Assembly: GCA_963758205.1 (NCBI GenBank)
Contig: CAVWUM010000001.1
Location: forward strand, 62,001-126,000
Length of the DNA: 64,000 bases
Source of the DNA: Owenweeksia sp963758205
GTDB taxonomy: Bacteria; Bacteroidota; Bacteroidia; Flavobacteriales; Schleiferiaceae
Direction: 5' to 3'
How positions within the stretch are numbered: the stretch's first letter is position 1; each line of letters begins with the position of its first letter. The notes below the pieces were generated by a model. It saw only the letters and a program-made list of their open reading frames with translations. It did no database searches and was not told where the DNA came from. This document shows positions 25,165-34,558 of this stretch, in pieces. The translations under genes were made by a program, and so were the position numbers.

Positions 25165-25318
25165 TTCAAATCCACTTTTTTTAAAATTTTTTTTGGTAAG
25201 AAATTATCAAAACCTCCAAATTCTAAAAGCCTGAAATCTAACCCTTTTAGAATATCCAAAAATCTATAAAATTCTGATAGTCAGCATTTTCGGTGGCTAT
25301 TTTGTACTCAATTTTTCA

Positions 25319-25347
25319 TTGTTGGGCCGATGTTTATACTACATTTG
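25319..25347 (+). promoter_or_regulatory. Bacteroidota sigma-A promoter of the second giant adhesin gene
   Basis: TTG at 25319-25321, an 18-bp spacer, TACATTTG at 25340-25347, 48 bp before the ATG. The second copy therefore appears to be transcribed on its own. Confidence 0.75.
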
Positions 25348-25395
25348 TTCCGCTTGTAAACGTTACTCTCACTCATTATTTAAATCAAGCAAGTC

Positions 25396-28300
25396 ATGAA
25401 ACTTGGATACAAAGCAGCTTTGTATCTGATCGTTCTTAACATTTTGACTCCAAAAAGTGCTGACGCATGTTTACCTCAGGTTAACTGGGGTAGTACGGTT
25501 AGTTTTTGCCAAGGAAACTCTTTTACTCTAAACGCGGCAAATCCTAACTCTACTTATGTGTGGAGCACAGGAGCTTCAAGTCCCAGTATCTCGGTAACTA
25601 CATCGGGTACATATTGGGTATCGGTAACCAATCCGTGCGGAACAACATCAGATACTATACAGGTAATAGTAGATAGCCCTGTAAACGTAAACCTTGGCCC
25701 CGATCGTGCAATTTGCAACGGTTCATCCACTCAATTGTCGGTGCCATTTTCTCCCAGTTCCACTTACTATTGGCAAAATGGTTTTACCGGCCATCAGCTA
25801 AATGTTACCCAGGCAGGTACTTACCATGTTTCAGTAACCAATGCCTGTGGTACATACCGCGATACGGTGGTAATTTCGGTTGACAACCCACAAACTGTAG
25901 CCCTCGGCCAGGATATTATTAATTGCAGTGGTAATCCAACTATTCTTCAAATTCCTTCTGGGCTAACCGGAAAGGTGAGATGGAGCAACGGCTCTAAGGG
26001 TAACAGCCTGGCTGTAAATGCTTCAGGAAAGTATTGGGTGAAGGTTACAAATGCCTGCGGTGTGGCAGCGGATACTGTAAATGTGGCATTTGTAGGCCCC
26101 GGCAAATTATTTAATACTGATACCATTCTTTTCTGTAATAGTGGTAGTCTTACCCTCACCAGCCCGGTTGGTACAGGTGCACACCTTTGGAGTAATAACG
26201 CAACAACTAACTCCATACAAATAACCCAGCCCGGAAAATATTGGCTTACTGTTGGTTTGCCCTGTGGTACTTTCTCGGATACCATCTACTTAATAGGCAG
26301 CACCAGTAACCAGGTAAACCTTGGTCCTGATGTGGTTCTTTGCCCTGGTGATTCCGTTATGCTTGATGCAGGTAATCCTGGTAGCCAGTTTTTATGGCAA
26401 AATGGTGCTACATCAAGAACAATTAAAACAGATACAGCCGGTAAATTTTGGGTGGGTGCTGACAATGGCTGTGGATACGTTTACGATACTGTAAATGTAA
26501 GTATTGACCCTTTTCCATCTCCCGCCATTCCGGATACAGTTTATACATGCCAGGGTACACCAGGTACAGTTGATGCAGGCTCTTGGGGTACGCAAACTAT
26601 TTATTTGTGGAGTGATAACTCCACATCTCAAATTAATTCATCACTTGGGTTAGGTAGTCATTGGGTCACAGTATCCAACCAGTGTTCATCCTTTACTAAA
26701 AACTTTATTGTTAAATCAATAAGCCCGGTGTCCTTTGATTTGGGAAATGATACTACTTTTTGTAATGGCCAGATTATACTAAGGAGCAGAGTTCCAATTG
26801 AAGGAAATTCTTTCCTATGGTCTAAAGGAGGAAACACCACCCAAAATCTTACGGTAAACAAATCTGGTACTTATTGGCTACAGGTTACAAATGCCTGTGG
26901 CGTTTTTACTGATACTATAAGGGTTACTATAATTGAAAAGCCGTCAGAGATTGTTCAGGATACCATTTACAAGTGCCCCGGTAGCCGTGTTACACTTCGT
27001 ATATCAGCGGCTCCTTATAACACGTATAATTGGAGCAATGGAGGGTTATCATACAAGATAAATGTAACTGCTCCGGGAAAATATTGGTTTAGTGCTTCTA
27101 ATCAGTGCTTTTCAACGACCGATACTGTTTATGTTATTGATAGAAATGATATGAAGTTTTCTATGGGTAAGGATACAACCTTATGTCGTCCGGATTTTCT
27201 AAGAATTTACTTCAATCAACCAAATATTGATTCCGTTGTATTTCAAAACGGTCAAACTAAAACCAGTGCTAAAATCAGGAATAGCGGTACTTACTGGGCA
27301 ACAGCCTATGGATCATGCGGAACAATAACTGATACAATTAACGTGATAATTAATGATCCAGCTGAAGAGAAACTTAAGGACACAACCTTTTGCGGCACCG
27401 GCTCTGTAGTTTTAGACGCAGCGCAGCCTCAGGCTACATCTTACCTTTGGAATACGAATGCCACCACATCATCCATTACGGTAAATACTATCGGATGGTA
27501 CTATGTTGATATTACCACTCCATGTGGTACATTAAGGGATTCGGCTTATGTAAATGCAGTGGCTCCGTTGCCTTCAATTAACCTTGGTAGTGATACACTT
27601 TTCTGCGCAGGTCAGCTTACGCTTGATCCGGGTAGTTATCCAAATGCGCGTTACAGTTGGTCAACTAATGATACTTCCCGTACCATCACCGTTTCGCAAA
27701 GTGGAACCTATTATGTAGAGGTAACAAACTCCTGCAATACGGTTACGGACACTATCAATGTAGTTGTTACCGGTCCACCCCAAATGGTGCTGGGTAATAA
27801 TGTAAAGTTTTGTGGTGGTAGCACCTTAAACCTCAATGCTCAAAACCCAGGCTGTACCTATTTATGGAACAATGGAGATACTACACAAAATTTTAGCGTT
27901 ACGGCTGCCGGAAAATATTGGGTAACGGTAACCAATGCCTGTGGTGTTATCACTGATACAATAAATGTAATTGTAGAAAATCCATTAAATAGCCTTCACT
28001 TAGGTAAGGATACTGCCATATGCATGGGCGATTCCATATTGCTGGATACGCAAATACCCGGGGTTTTTACTAAATGGAAGGGTGGCTCTAATATGCCGAG
28101 CATCTATGTAAAGCAAACCGGAGATTACTGGGTAGAGGTTTCAAACTCCTGCGGAAGCTGGAAGGATACAGTACATGTTGAGGTGCTGGATGTTCCCACT
28201 TTTTCGCTGGGTGGTGATACAACCATATGCGCTGCCGGAGGCACGCTATTGCTGCAGGCTCCACAAAATATGACGAGCTATTTATGGAAGGATGGAAGCA

Positions 28301-29106
28301 CTTCTCCCAGCTTTTTGGCTACATCCGCAGGTAAGTACTGGGTAACGGTGGCAAACAAGTGCTTTTCATATACGGATACCATTATCATAACTGAAGATTT
28401 CCCAATCAGTATTAACCTTGGGCCGGATACTACACTTTGCTATGGAGAAACGCTTGAACTGAGCGCCAACCTGCAGCATCAAAACTTTAAGTGGAGTAAT
28501 ACCAACAGCTCTTTGCCTACACAAACGGTTACTGAAAGTGGTGCGTATTGGCTGAGTGCCACCAATAGCTGTGGAGTGTTTTCAGATACTATATACGTGG
28601 AGTTTGAAAAACCAATAAACACCGCAACTATTGATACCACAATTTGCGATGGTGATGTGGCAACTTTTGATCTATCAGAAATTACAGAGGACTTTACCTG
28701 GTATGACGGCAAAAAAGATAAGATAAGGCAATTTGACCGCGAAGGGGATTATACCATCACACTAAATAACCAATGCGGTGCATTTACGCGTACTTACAGG
28801 GTAAACCTTAGCTACTGTGAATGCCCGTTTTTTGTGGCCAATGCATTTACGCCTAATGGAGATGGAAATAATGATGAGTTTAAAGTAGGCCACAGTTGCG
28901 ATTTAAGCGAGTACAATATTCAGATATTCAACCGTTGGGGACAAATGGTTTATGAGGGCCACAATGCCGATGAAGGCTGGGATGGAACTTATAATGGAAC
29001 CGAAGCCGCGGTGGGTATCTACACATACCGCATAGCTTACAAGTGGTATGTGTATGGTGTGGATCATGTAAAAGAGCATACCGGCACCATTACGCTTATG
29101 CGCTAA
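25396..29106 (+). CDS. Giant 16-repeat Ig-like surface protein with T9SS CHU_C domain (tandem paralogue)
   Basis: A 1236-residue paralogue of the preceding gene with the same plan: signal peptide (MKLGYKAALYLIVLNILTPKSADA), 16 repeats of about 70 residues with two Cys each, and a CHU_C domain from about residue 1142 (NAFTPNGDGNNDEFKV, FNRWGQMVYEG, AAVGIYTYRI). Repeats match the neighbour by position: repeat 2 has TGHQL in both, repeat 12 has LNAQNPGCTYLWN in both, repeat 14 has NKCF in place of N-CG in both. This indicates duplication of a complete 16-repeat gene. Role inferred: surface adhesion. Confidence 0.88.
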   Translation: MKLGYKAALYLIVLNILTPKSADACLPQVNWGSTVSFCQGNSFTLNAANPNSTYVWSTGASSPSISVTTSGTYWVSVTNPCGTTSDTIQVIVDSPVNVNLGPDRAICNGSSTQLSVPFSPSSTYYWQNGFTGHQLNVTQAGTYHVSVTNACGTYRDTVVISVDNPQTVALGQDIINCSGNPTILQIPSGLTGKVRWSNGSKGNSLAVNASGKYWVKVTNACGVAADTVNVAFVGPGKLFNTDTILFCNSGSLTLTSPVGTGAHLWSNNATTNSIQITQPGKYWLTVGLPCGTFSDTIYLIGSTSNQVNLGPDVVLCPGDSVMLDAGNPGSQFLWQNGATSRTIKTDTAGKFWVGADNGCGYVYDTVNVSIDPFPSPAIPDTVYTCQGTPGTVDAGSWGTQTIYLWSDNSTSQINSSLGLGSHWVTVSNQCSSFTKNFIVKSISPVSFDLGNDTTFCNGQIILRSRVPIEGNSFLWSKGGNTTQNLTVNKSGTYWLQVTNACGVFTDTIRVTIIEKPSEIVQDTIYKCPGSRVTLRISAAPYNTYNWSNGGLSYKINVTAPGKYWFSASNQCFSTTDTVYVIDRNDMKFSMGKDTTLCRPDFLRIYFNQPNIDSVVFQNGQTKTSAKIRNSGTYWATAYGSCGTITDTINVIINDPAEEKLKDTTFCGTGSVVLDAAQPQATSYLWNTNATTSSITVNTIGWYYVDITTPCGTLRDSAYVNAVAPLPSINLGSDTLFCAGQLTLDPGSYPNARYSWSTNDTSRTITVSQSGTYYVEVTNSCNTVTDTINVVVTGPPQMVLGNNVKFCGGSTLNLNAQNPGCTYLWNNGDTTQNFSVTAAGKYWVTVTNACGVITDTINVIVENPLNSLHLGKDTAICMGDSILLDTQIPGVFTKWKGGSNMPSIYVKQTGDYWVEVSNSCGSWKDTVHVEVLDVPTFSLGGDTTICAAGGTLLLQAPQNMTSYLWKDGSTSPSFLATSAGKYWVTVANKCFSYTDTIIITEDFPISINLGPDTTLCYGETLELSANLQHQNFKWSNTNSSLPTQTVTESGAYWLSATNSCGVFSDTIYVEFEKPINTATIDTTICDGDVATFDLSEITEDFTWYDGKKDKIRQFDREGDYTITLNNQCGAFTRTYRVNLSYCECPFFVANAFTPNGDGNNDEFKVGHSCDLSEYNIQIFNRWGQMVYEGHNADEGWDGTYNGTEAAVGIYTYRIAYKWYVYGVDHVKEHTGTITLMR

Positions 29107-29121
29107 GCCATATTTGCTTCG

Positions 29122-29129
29122 TAATTTTG
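29122..29129 (+). promoter_or_regulatory. TAnnTTTG element four bases before thiL
   Basis: TAATTTTG is followed by CCCC and the thiL ATG at 29134. No well-placed -33 TTG is seen. If this is the promoter the mRNA is leaderless. Confidence 0.55.
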
Positions 29130-29133
29130 CCCC

Positions 29134-30186
29134 ATGGCAAATCAAGAAGAAAAATTTACCAAACTCGCCAGCCTTGGCGAGTTTGGTCTTATAGAGCGTC
29201 TCACAAAAAATTTTCCGTTGCGCAATGCCTCATCTATTAAAGGGGTGGGTGATGATTGCGCTGTACTGGAAAATCTGGATAAACAAACCGTAGTTACCTC
29301 CGATGCCCTGGTGGAGGGTGTGCATTTTGACTTTACCTACGTTTCGCCCATGCACCTTGGCTATAAAGCGGTAATGGTAAACCTGTCTGACGTATATGCC
29401 ATGAATGCCATGCCCAAACAGATATTGGTAAATATGGCCATCTCCAACAGGTTTGGTGTTGAGTTTTTAGATCAGATTTATGAAGGGATGCGCATTGCCT
29501 GCGAGGAGCATGAAGTAGATCTTGTTGGTGGCGATACCACATCTTCTTTTTCGGGGATGATTATAAGTATTACTGCTATTGGCGAGGCCTACGAAGATGA
29601 CATCGTTTACCGATCTGGCGCTAAGCCTAATGATCTTATTGTAGTTTCGGGAGACCTGGGCGGAGCTTACATGGGGCTGCAATTGCTGGAACGCGAAAAG
29701 GAGGTTTTTAAAGCCGATCCGGATATGAAACCTCAGCTGGAAGGACATACCTATGTTCTTCAGCGGCAGCTAAAACCCGAAGCCCGCAGGGATGTGATTC
29801 AGATTCTGGAAGGATTGGGTGTAAAGCCAACCTCCATGATTGATATTTCGGATGGCCTGAGTTCTGAAACCATCCATATATGTAAGGCATCAGATGTGGG
29901 CGCCAGACTCTATGAAGAAAAAATTCCGATAGACCCCACGGTGTACAAATTATGTGAAGAGTTTAATCTTACCACCACCACGGTAGCCCTTAACGGAGGT
30001 GAAGATTATGAGCTTCTCTTTACCGTAGATATTAATGATCACGATAAGATTAAGGGTAACCCCAACTTTACTATAATTGGCCACATCACCGAAAAGGATA
30101 GCGGAATGAACCTTATGACGAGGGACGAAAAACTGATGCCTCTAACGGCCCAGGGTTGGGATGCTCTTTTGAATAAGGGCGACTAA
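29134..30186 (+). CDS. thiL: Thiamine-monophosphate kinase
   Basis: A 350-residue AIR-synthase-like kinase that phosphorylates thiamine monophosphate to the diphosphate cofactor. Visible motifs: LGEFGLIERLT at the N-terminus, GVGDDCAVL with metal-binding Asp near residue 37, TSDALVEGVHFDFTY, VDLVGGDTTSS near residue 130, and MIDISDGLSSE plus NGGEDYELLFT in the C-terminal half. Length is usual. It stands alone between the adhesin pair and a surface-protein pair. Confidence 0.95.
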   Translation: MANQEEKFTKLASLGEFGLIERLTKNFPLRNASSIKGVGDDCAVLENLDKQTVVTSDALVEGVHFDFTYVSPMHLGYKAVMVNLSDVYAMNAMPKQILVNMAISNRFGVEFLDQIYEGMRIACEEHEVDLVGGDTTSSFSGMIISITAIGEAYEDDIVYRSGAKPNDLIVVSGDLGGAYMGLQLLEREKEVFKADPDMKPQLEGHTYVLQRQLKPEARRDVIQILEGLGVKPTSMIDISDGLSSETIHICKASDVGARLYEEKIPIDPTVYKLCEEFNLTTTTVALNGGEDYELLFTVDINDHDKIKGNPNFTIIGHITEKDSGMNLMTRDEKLMPLTAQGWDALLNKGD

Positions 30187-30293
30187 TTCAGAAGGGAAGC
30201 TATCGCTGTAACTGTTAAATTTTCAGTAGGCTGAAATAAGTCAATGTAAAGTACAGTTATCTGCACACTAACTTAAAACTCACAGTTTTTACA

Positions 30294-31193
30294 ATGAAGA
30301 CAAAAGTGTTTCTTCCACTAGGTTTATTGCTAACGGCTTCTTTCGGGCTTTTGGCGCAGCAAAGCGATGTTTCTTTATTTAAGATTCAGGATTTTTCTGT
30401 GATGCCCTCAGGGCAGGTGTACAATTCAGCACCTGCTACCATTATGGATTTCAATGAATTGGCCGCTGGCTCCTCTATACTAGCCCGCGATTTTTCCGGT
30501 TTTCAGCGTTCGGATTTTAGTTCTACCAACGGGGCCGGGGGCTTTGAAGTTATGCTTGGTCTTGGGCTAAGAAATAAGGAGAAAACCGGTTTTCGCCAAA
30601 GTGCCCAGCTTAGAGTAGGCGTTGGCTACTCATCACTCAGCAGTTTGGGTGCGGATTATTTTCAGGATGAAAGAAAACCCTATGATACGCTAGTATCAAG
30701 CCAAACAGGCAATAGCGTTTTTGTGGATTCTGTAACGCATCGTAATCTGAGTTTAAACTATAATACGGATAACGTAAGGCTTGATGTGTCCATGATTTTC
30801 AGAACTACGGGAGTTTCAAGATGGTCGGTTTATGGAGGAGTTGGCGTAAGGGCCAATTATTCATTCAATGGCTACACATCGGTAAACTATCATGTGCAAA
30901 AAGGTACAGAGCAGGAGCGTCAGGACTTTAATGGCTATTACGGTTATGGACTTGACTTTGAAGACAGCCAGAACGAAAATGAAGTTTTCAGATCAAATGA
31001 AAGTTCTTTTGGTGGTGCCGTTTACGTACCCCTTGGCGTGGATGTACGCTTTGGTAAAACAAGTGATTTCTGGACCAAAATTCACCTGTTTGGCGAAGTT
31101 CGTCCAGGCTTGGATTTTTCCAACATCCCAACCTATGGTTCGGTTACACAGGGTTTTCTACAGTTTGGCCTTGGTTTGAGGGTTACGGGGTAA
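30294..31193 (+). CDS. Exported outer-membrane beta-barrel-like protein, unknown
   Basis: A 299-residue protein with signal peptide MKTKVFLPLGLLLTASFGLLAQ, an N-terminal soluble part (SSILARDFSGF) and then strands with alternating pattern (FEVMLGLGLRNKEKTGF, AQLRVGVGYSS, WSVYGGVGVRANY). It ends in GFLQFGLGLRVTG, the Gly/aromatic pattern of a last barrel strand. No named family recognised. A decayed paralogue follows immediately. Confidence 0.6.
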   Translation: MKTKVFLPLGLLLTASFGLLAQQSDVSLFKIQDFSVMPSGQVYNSAPATIMDFNELAAGSSILARDFSGFQRSDFSSTNGAGGFEVMLGLGLRNKEKTGFRQSAQLRVGVGYSSLSSLGADYFQDERKPYDTLVSSQTGNSVFVDSVTHRNLSLNYNTDNVRLDVSMIFRTTGVSRWSVYGGVGVRANYSFNGYTSVNYHVQKGTEQERQDFNGYYGYGLDFEDSQNENEVFRSNESSFGGAVYVPLGVDVRFGKTSDFWTKIHLFGEVRPGLDFSNIPTYGSVTQGFLQFGLGLRVTG

Positions 31194-31278
31194 TCGGCTG
31201 AAATAATCTTTTACTAGCGAGACCAACGTAAGCGGATTTTTTTGCGTCAGTATTTCTGTGTAGGTTGAATCTACTGAG

Positions 31279-32188
31279 ATGCAAAAAACTAAACTCGTAT
31301 TTACATTGGTCTCGCTCATCTTTACAGCTGGCCTTTTTGGTCAAAAGGGTGAAGTGAGATTGCCCTTATTCCGTTTAAAGTCAGTAGGAGCGGCCCCAGA
31401 TCTACAAGTTTTAAAAAAGTCTTGGCCAGGTGTAACAGGATATCGAAGCATGGCACCAAATTCCACCATTCTAAATAAAGACTTTACTGGTTTTGAAATT
31501 GAAAGAAGCAGTAGGTCTGAGTATGTAGGATTGGAGTTAGTCTCGGAGTTTAATGTTCGTGATAAAAGCAAGACTGGCTTTAGCGAAAGACTGCTATTTC
31601 AGTTGGGCGTGGGATATTCACTTGGATCCAATTTTAGTCAGGCCTTTGAATTTAACGATAGTATTAGGATTGATACAACTCAATCCTTGGTAACAGGTAA
31701 TCAAAATTTCACTGATTCTGTGTCATTTGAATATTTCAACGGTAATTTTTCATCCGATCAAATCAGATTGCACCTGTCAGCATCCTATCACCTTGTCGAT
31801 GTTTGGAAGTTGTCACTTTTCGCAGGTGCTGGAGGTTATCTAAGTTATAATATCAGAAATAGCTTTGATTTGTACTACTCCCAAAGAAGTAGTTATATGT
31901 ATTCTGGTTCGGACTATGACAGGCCTAATTATGGAGAAGCCTCAGATAGTGAGTTGAGGGAAAGTGTGAGTTACCCAAACCGCTTTGGGGGTGGGTTCTT
32001 CGTGTTTGTTTAGAGAAAAGTTTGAGTGAGCGGGCACCGTTACACGGCAGTTATAAGCTCTACAATACCTTGCAGTTGGTGCAAAGCAAAACCATGAATG
32101 ATATGGAAGAGAGGTGGAAAAGACTTTGTTAACTGGCCCTATTTATGGATCCGCAGGCAGACCATTTTTTCATTTGAGTGTTGGTTAG
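31279..32188 (+). pseudogene. Decayed paralogue of the preceding outer-membrane protein
   Basis: The open frame from 31279 matches its neighbour (SILARDFSGF / TILNKDFTGF; NKEKTGF / DKSKTGF) up to NRFGGGFFV and stops at 32013. The expected C-terminal strands are still present in other frames: CLEKSLSERAPLHGSYKL continues in the frame through 31983, and TGPIYGSAGRPFFHLSVG lies in a third frame from 32132 to a TAG at 32186. This matches the neighbour's IPTYGSVTQGFLQFGLG. At least two indels therefore separate the parts, and the last strand ends early. The signal peptide (LVFTLVSLIFTAGLFGQ) is intact. Confidence 0.75.
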
Positions 32189-32208
32189 TTACAATCTAAC
32201 TCATTACT

Positions 32209-32245
32209 AAGGGAAGCGGCTCACTGGCGGCTTTCCCTTTTTTAT
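32209..32245 (+). terminator. Rho-independent terminator
   Basis: AAGGGAAGC pairs with GCTTTCCCTT (one bulged T) around a 12-base loop, followed by a T-run that reaches the stop codon of the convergent hydrolase gene. Confidence 0.7.
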
Positions 32246-33033
32246 TTAATGCCCTTCTCCCTCAAAAACTTTTTAATCCCTTTCACCACCTCCTCGGTAT
32301 CCTCAAAATGTGCCATGTGCCCGTTTTCGGTTATAAGGGCTGATACGTTTTCAGCTTCAAGTTGCTCAGTTAGCAATTCAAATGGAATGACGGGGTCATT
32401 TTTACCCGCAACAAACAGAACGGGGTAAGGCCCAAAATGCAAGAGCACTTCACGGTCAGGTCGTATTTTCATTCCTTCTAATGCTGCTACAATACCTTGT
32501 TTTGAAGTTTCCAGCGCTTTGGCCTTAACTTCATTTACGACTTCTCTTAGTATCCTTCGGTTTTTAGGCCTGAATAAATTAGGTATGGCCACTCTGATAA
32601 ATGCCTTATGATTTTCCTTAACCACTCTAATGGCCCTATCCCGGTCTTTCTTTTTGGTAGGGCTATCGGCCCGGGCATTAGAGTTCATCAATATCAGTCC
32701 TTTAACCATATCGGGATGCAATTCCGCGAAAGCAAGGCTTACATACCCGCCCATAGAGTGGCCGGCCAAAAACACCTTTTTTAATTTTAGATGATCCAAC
32801 AGCGCCTTTACAACCTCCGCCATTTCTTCCATGGTGTGGATGTAACCCAGATTACCGGAAGCTCCATGGCCTGGTAGATCAAGAGTAACTTTTCTATATG
32901 AAGCTGGGAGTTCATTAATAATCCCCGTCCACATGCTTTGCTCTTCTAAAAACCCATGGAGGAAGAGGATAGCCGGACCTTTGCCGCTATCACTAAAAGA
33001 AAAATGCACGCCTTTAAATTCAAAAAAAGCCAT
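32242..33033 (-). CDS. Alpha/beta-hydrolase fold protein
   Basis: A 263-residue hydrolase. Oxyanion region LFLHGFLEEQSMW near residue 25, nucleophile elbow GHSMGGYVSLAF near residue 94, acid in VAGKNDPVIPFE near 210 and catalytic His in NGHMAHFED near 239. Cytoplasmic; the substrate (ester, lactone or similar) is not predictable. It lies 17 bp behind the Xaa-Pro aminopeptidase gene on the same strand and is probably co-transcribed with it. Confidence 0.88.
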   Translation of the reverse strand: MAFFEFKGVHFSFSDSGKGPAILFLHGFLEEQSMWTGIINELPASYRKVTLDLPGHGASGNLGYIHTMEEMAEVVKALLDHLKLKKVFLAGHSMGGYVSLAFAELHPDMVKGLILMNSNARADSPTKKKDRDRAIRVVKENHKAFIRVAIPNLFRPKNRRILREVVNEVKAKALETSKQGIVAALEGMKIRPDREVLLHFGPYPVLFVAGKNDPVIPFELLTEQLEAENVSALITENGHMAHFEDTEEVVKGIKKFLREKGIK

Positions 33034-33050
33034 GGCAAGCTGAGTTTTGA

Positions 33051-34340
33051 TCAGGAGTTCATCGCAGCCTCCACATCCTCTATCTCAATTGGAATTTCCT
33101 TAGTAAGGTTCAGCAAGCCATTTTCGGTAATTACAAGGTCATCCTCCAGGCGAATGCCTAGTTTTTCCTCAGGAATATAGATTCCGGGTTCGCAGGTAAA
33201 CACCATGCCCACTTCCATCGGTGCTGTCCAAAGGCCGGCATCATGCGTATCCAAACCAATATAATGACTGGTGCCATGCATAAAGTACTTTTTGTAGGCG
33301 GGCCAGTCCGGGTTTTGGTTTTTTACATCATCCATGGTGAGCAACTTCAGGTCCACCAACTCTTTAGTCATAATTTCACCCACAGCCTTGTGGTAGTCAT
33401 TCAGATTATTGCCGGGCACCAAAAGCTTTTCAGCTTCCTTTTTAACCCTTAGCACTGCGCTGTATATTTCCTTTTGGCGATCCGTAAACTTTCCATTTAC
33501 CGGGAAGCAACGCGTTACATCACAGGAGTAGTTAGCATATTCAGCACCTACATCAAAAAGTACTAATTCACCGTCCCTAAGCTCATCGTTATTTTCTATG
33601 TAATGCAGCACACAGGCATTATAGCCACCACCGATTATAGGTGTGTAGGCAAAGCCACGGCTGCGGTTTCGTAAAAACTCATGCATAAACTCGGCCTCCA
33701 GTTCATATTCCCATTTGCCGGGCTCTATAAACTGCATTACTTGCTTATAACCTTTGGTTGTAATATCGGCTGCCGTTTGCATAGCCGCAATTTCATCTTT
33801 GGTTTTAATAGCGCGCACCTGATGCATTATAGGTGCGCTTCGCTCATAATTATGAGCCGGATATTTATTCTTACACCATTTTACAAAGCGCGCTTCACGG
33901 GTTTCAACTTCAAGATTAGCACGTAAGTGTTCATTAGAGTTGAGATACACATTTTCGGCATAGGTCATCACCTCATTAAAAATGCGTTCAAAGTCGTTAA
34001 GCCAATACACACTCTTTATTCCACTCAATTCAAAGGCTTGCTCTTTATCCAGTTTCGCACCTTCCCATACGGCAATGTGGTCGTTGGTTTCTTTAAGGAA
34101 AAGCATTTCGCGGTGCTCGGGCTTATAGGCATCAGGAAAAATTACCAGAATACTCTCTTCCTGGTCCACCCCGCTAAGTGCCAGTATATCACCATGCTGG
34201 CGGAAGGGCAAAGTACTATCCGACCCTGTTGGGTAAATATCATTACTATTAAATACTGCAAGAGAACGTGGCTTCAGGTGCTTTTCAAATTTCTCGCGAT
34301 TTTCAATGTAAACGTCTTTGGGGAGCTGCTTATATCTCAT
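33051..34340 (-). CDS. pepP: Xaa-Pro aminopeptidase (M24B)
   Basis: From the ATG at 34340 (MRYKQLPKDVYIENR) the protein has 429 residues, the usual length. An N-terminal aminopeptidase-P domain (GDILALSGVDQEESILV) precedes the pita-bread fold. Dinuclear metal ligands are visible: the two Asp in LFDVGAEYANYSCDVTR, His in FMHGTSHYIGLDTHD, Glu in FTCEPGIYIPEE and in IRLEDDLVI. The enzyme removes N-terminal residues preceding proline. A longer frame to 34424 is disfavoured because a -7 element lies at 34403-34410, inside it. Confidence 0.93.
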   Translation of the reverse strand: MRYKQLPKDVYIENREKFEKHLKPRSLAVFNSNDIYPTGSDSTLPFRQHGDILALSGVDQEESILVIFPDAYKPEHREMLFLKETNDHIAVWEGAKLDKEQAFELSGIKSVYWLNDFERIFNEVMTYAENVYLNSNEHLRANLEVETREARFVKWCKNKYPAHNYERSAPIMHQVRAIKTKDEIAAMQTAADITTKGYKQVMQFIEPGKWEYELEAEFMHEFLRNRSRGFAYTPIIGGGYNACVLHYIENNDELRDGELVLFDVGAEYANYSCDVTRCFPVNGKFTDRQKEIYSAVLRVKKEAEKLLVPGNNLNDYHKAVGEIMTKELVDLKLLTMDDVKNQNPDWPAYKKYFMHGTSHYIGLDTHDAGLWTAPMEVGMVFTCEPGIYIPEEKLGIRLEDDLVITENGLLNLTKEIPIEIEDVEAAMNS

Positions 34341-34402
34341 AATAGTAAATGTTAAATACCAGTGTTTAAAGTGGCAAAAGAACTCAGATTTTTTTGGGCT
34401 AC

Positions 34403-34410
34403 CAAAGATA
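34403..34410 (-). promoter_or_regulatory. TAnnTTTG promoter element of pepP
   Basis: The minus strand reads TATCTTTG, 62 bases before the pepP ATG. No clear TTG at -33. Confidence 0.45.
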
Positions 34411-34498
34411 GTTTCCGTCATCATCAGAAGCGAATCGTACAGTGGCTCTAAATCACTATTTACGCCTCCTTTATAATCAATCTAAATAATGCTGATAG

Positions 34499-34529
34499 TT
34501 GAAGTGTGAACGTCTGCACCTTACTTTTG
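34499..34529 (+). promoter_or_regulatory. Bacteroidota sigma-A promoter of sdhCAB
   Basis: TTG at 34499-34501, a 20-bp spacer, TACTTTTG at 34522-34529, 29 bp before the sdhC ATG. It fixes the start at 34559 and rules out the in-frame TTG at 34499. Confidence 0.75.
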
Positions 34530-34558
34530 TGATCCCAAAAAATTCAAACGACTTAAGT

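Noticed and set aside
21466..29106. CRISPR-like or tandem nucleotide repeat array
   Set aside because: The periodicity is at protein level (about 70 residues, divergent codons); there are no short identical repeats with spacers.
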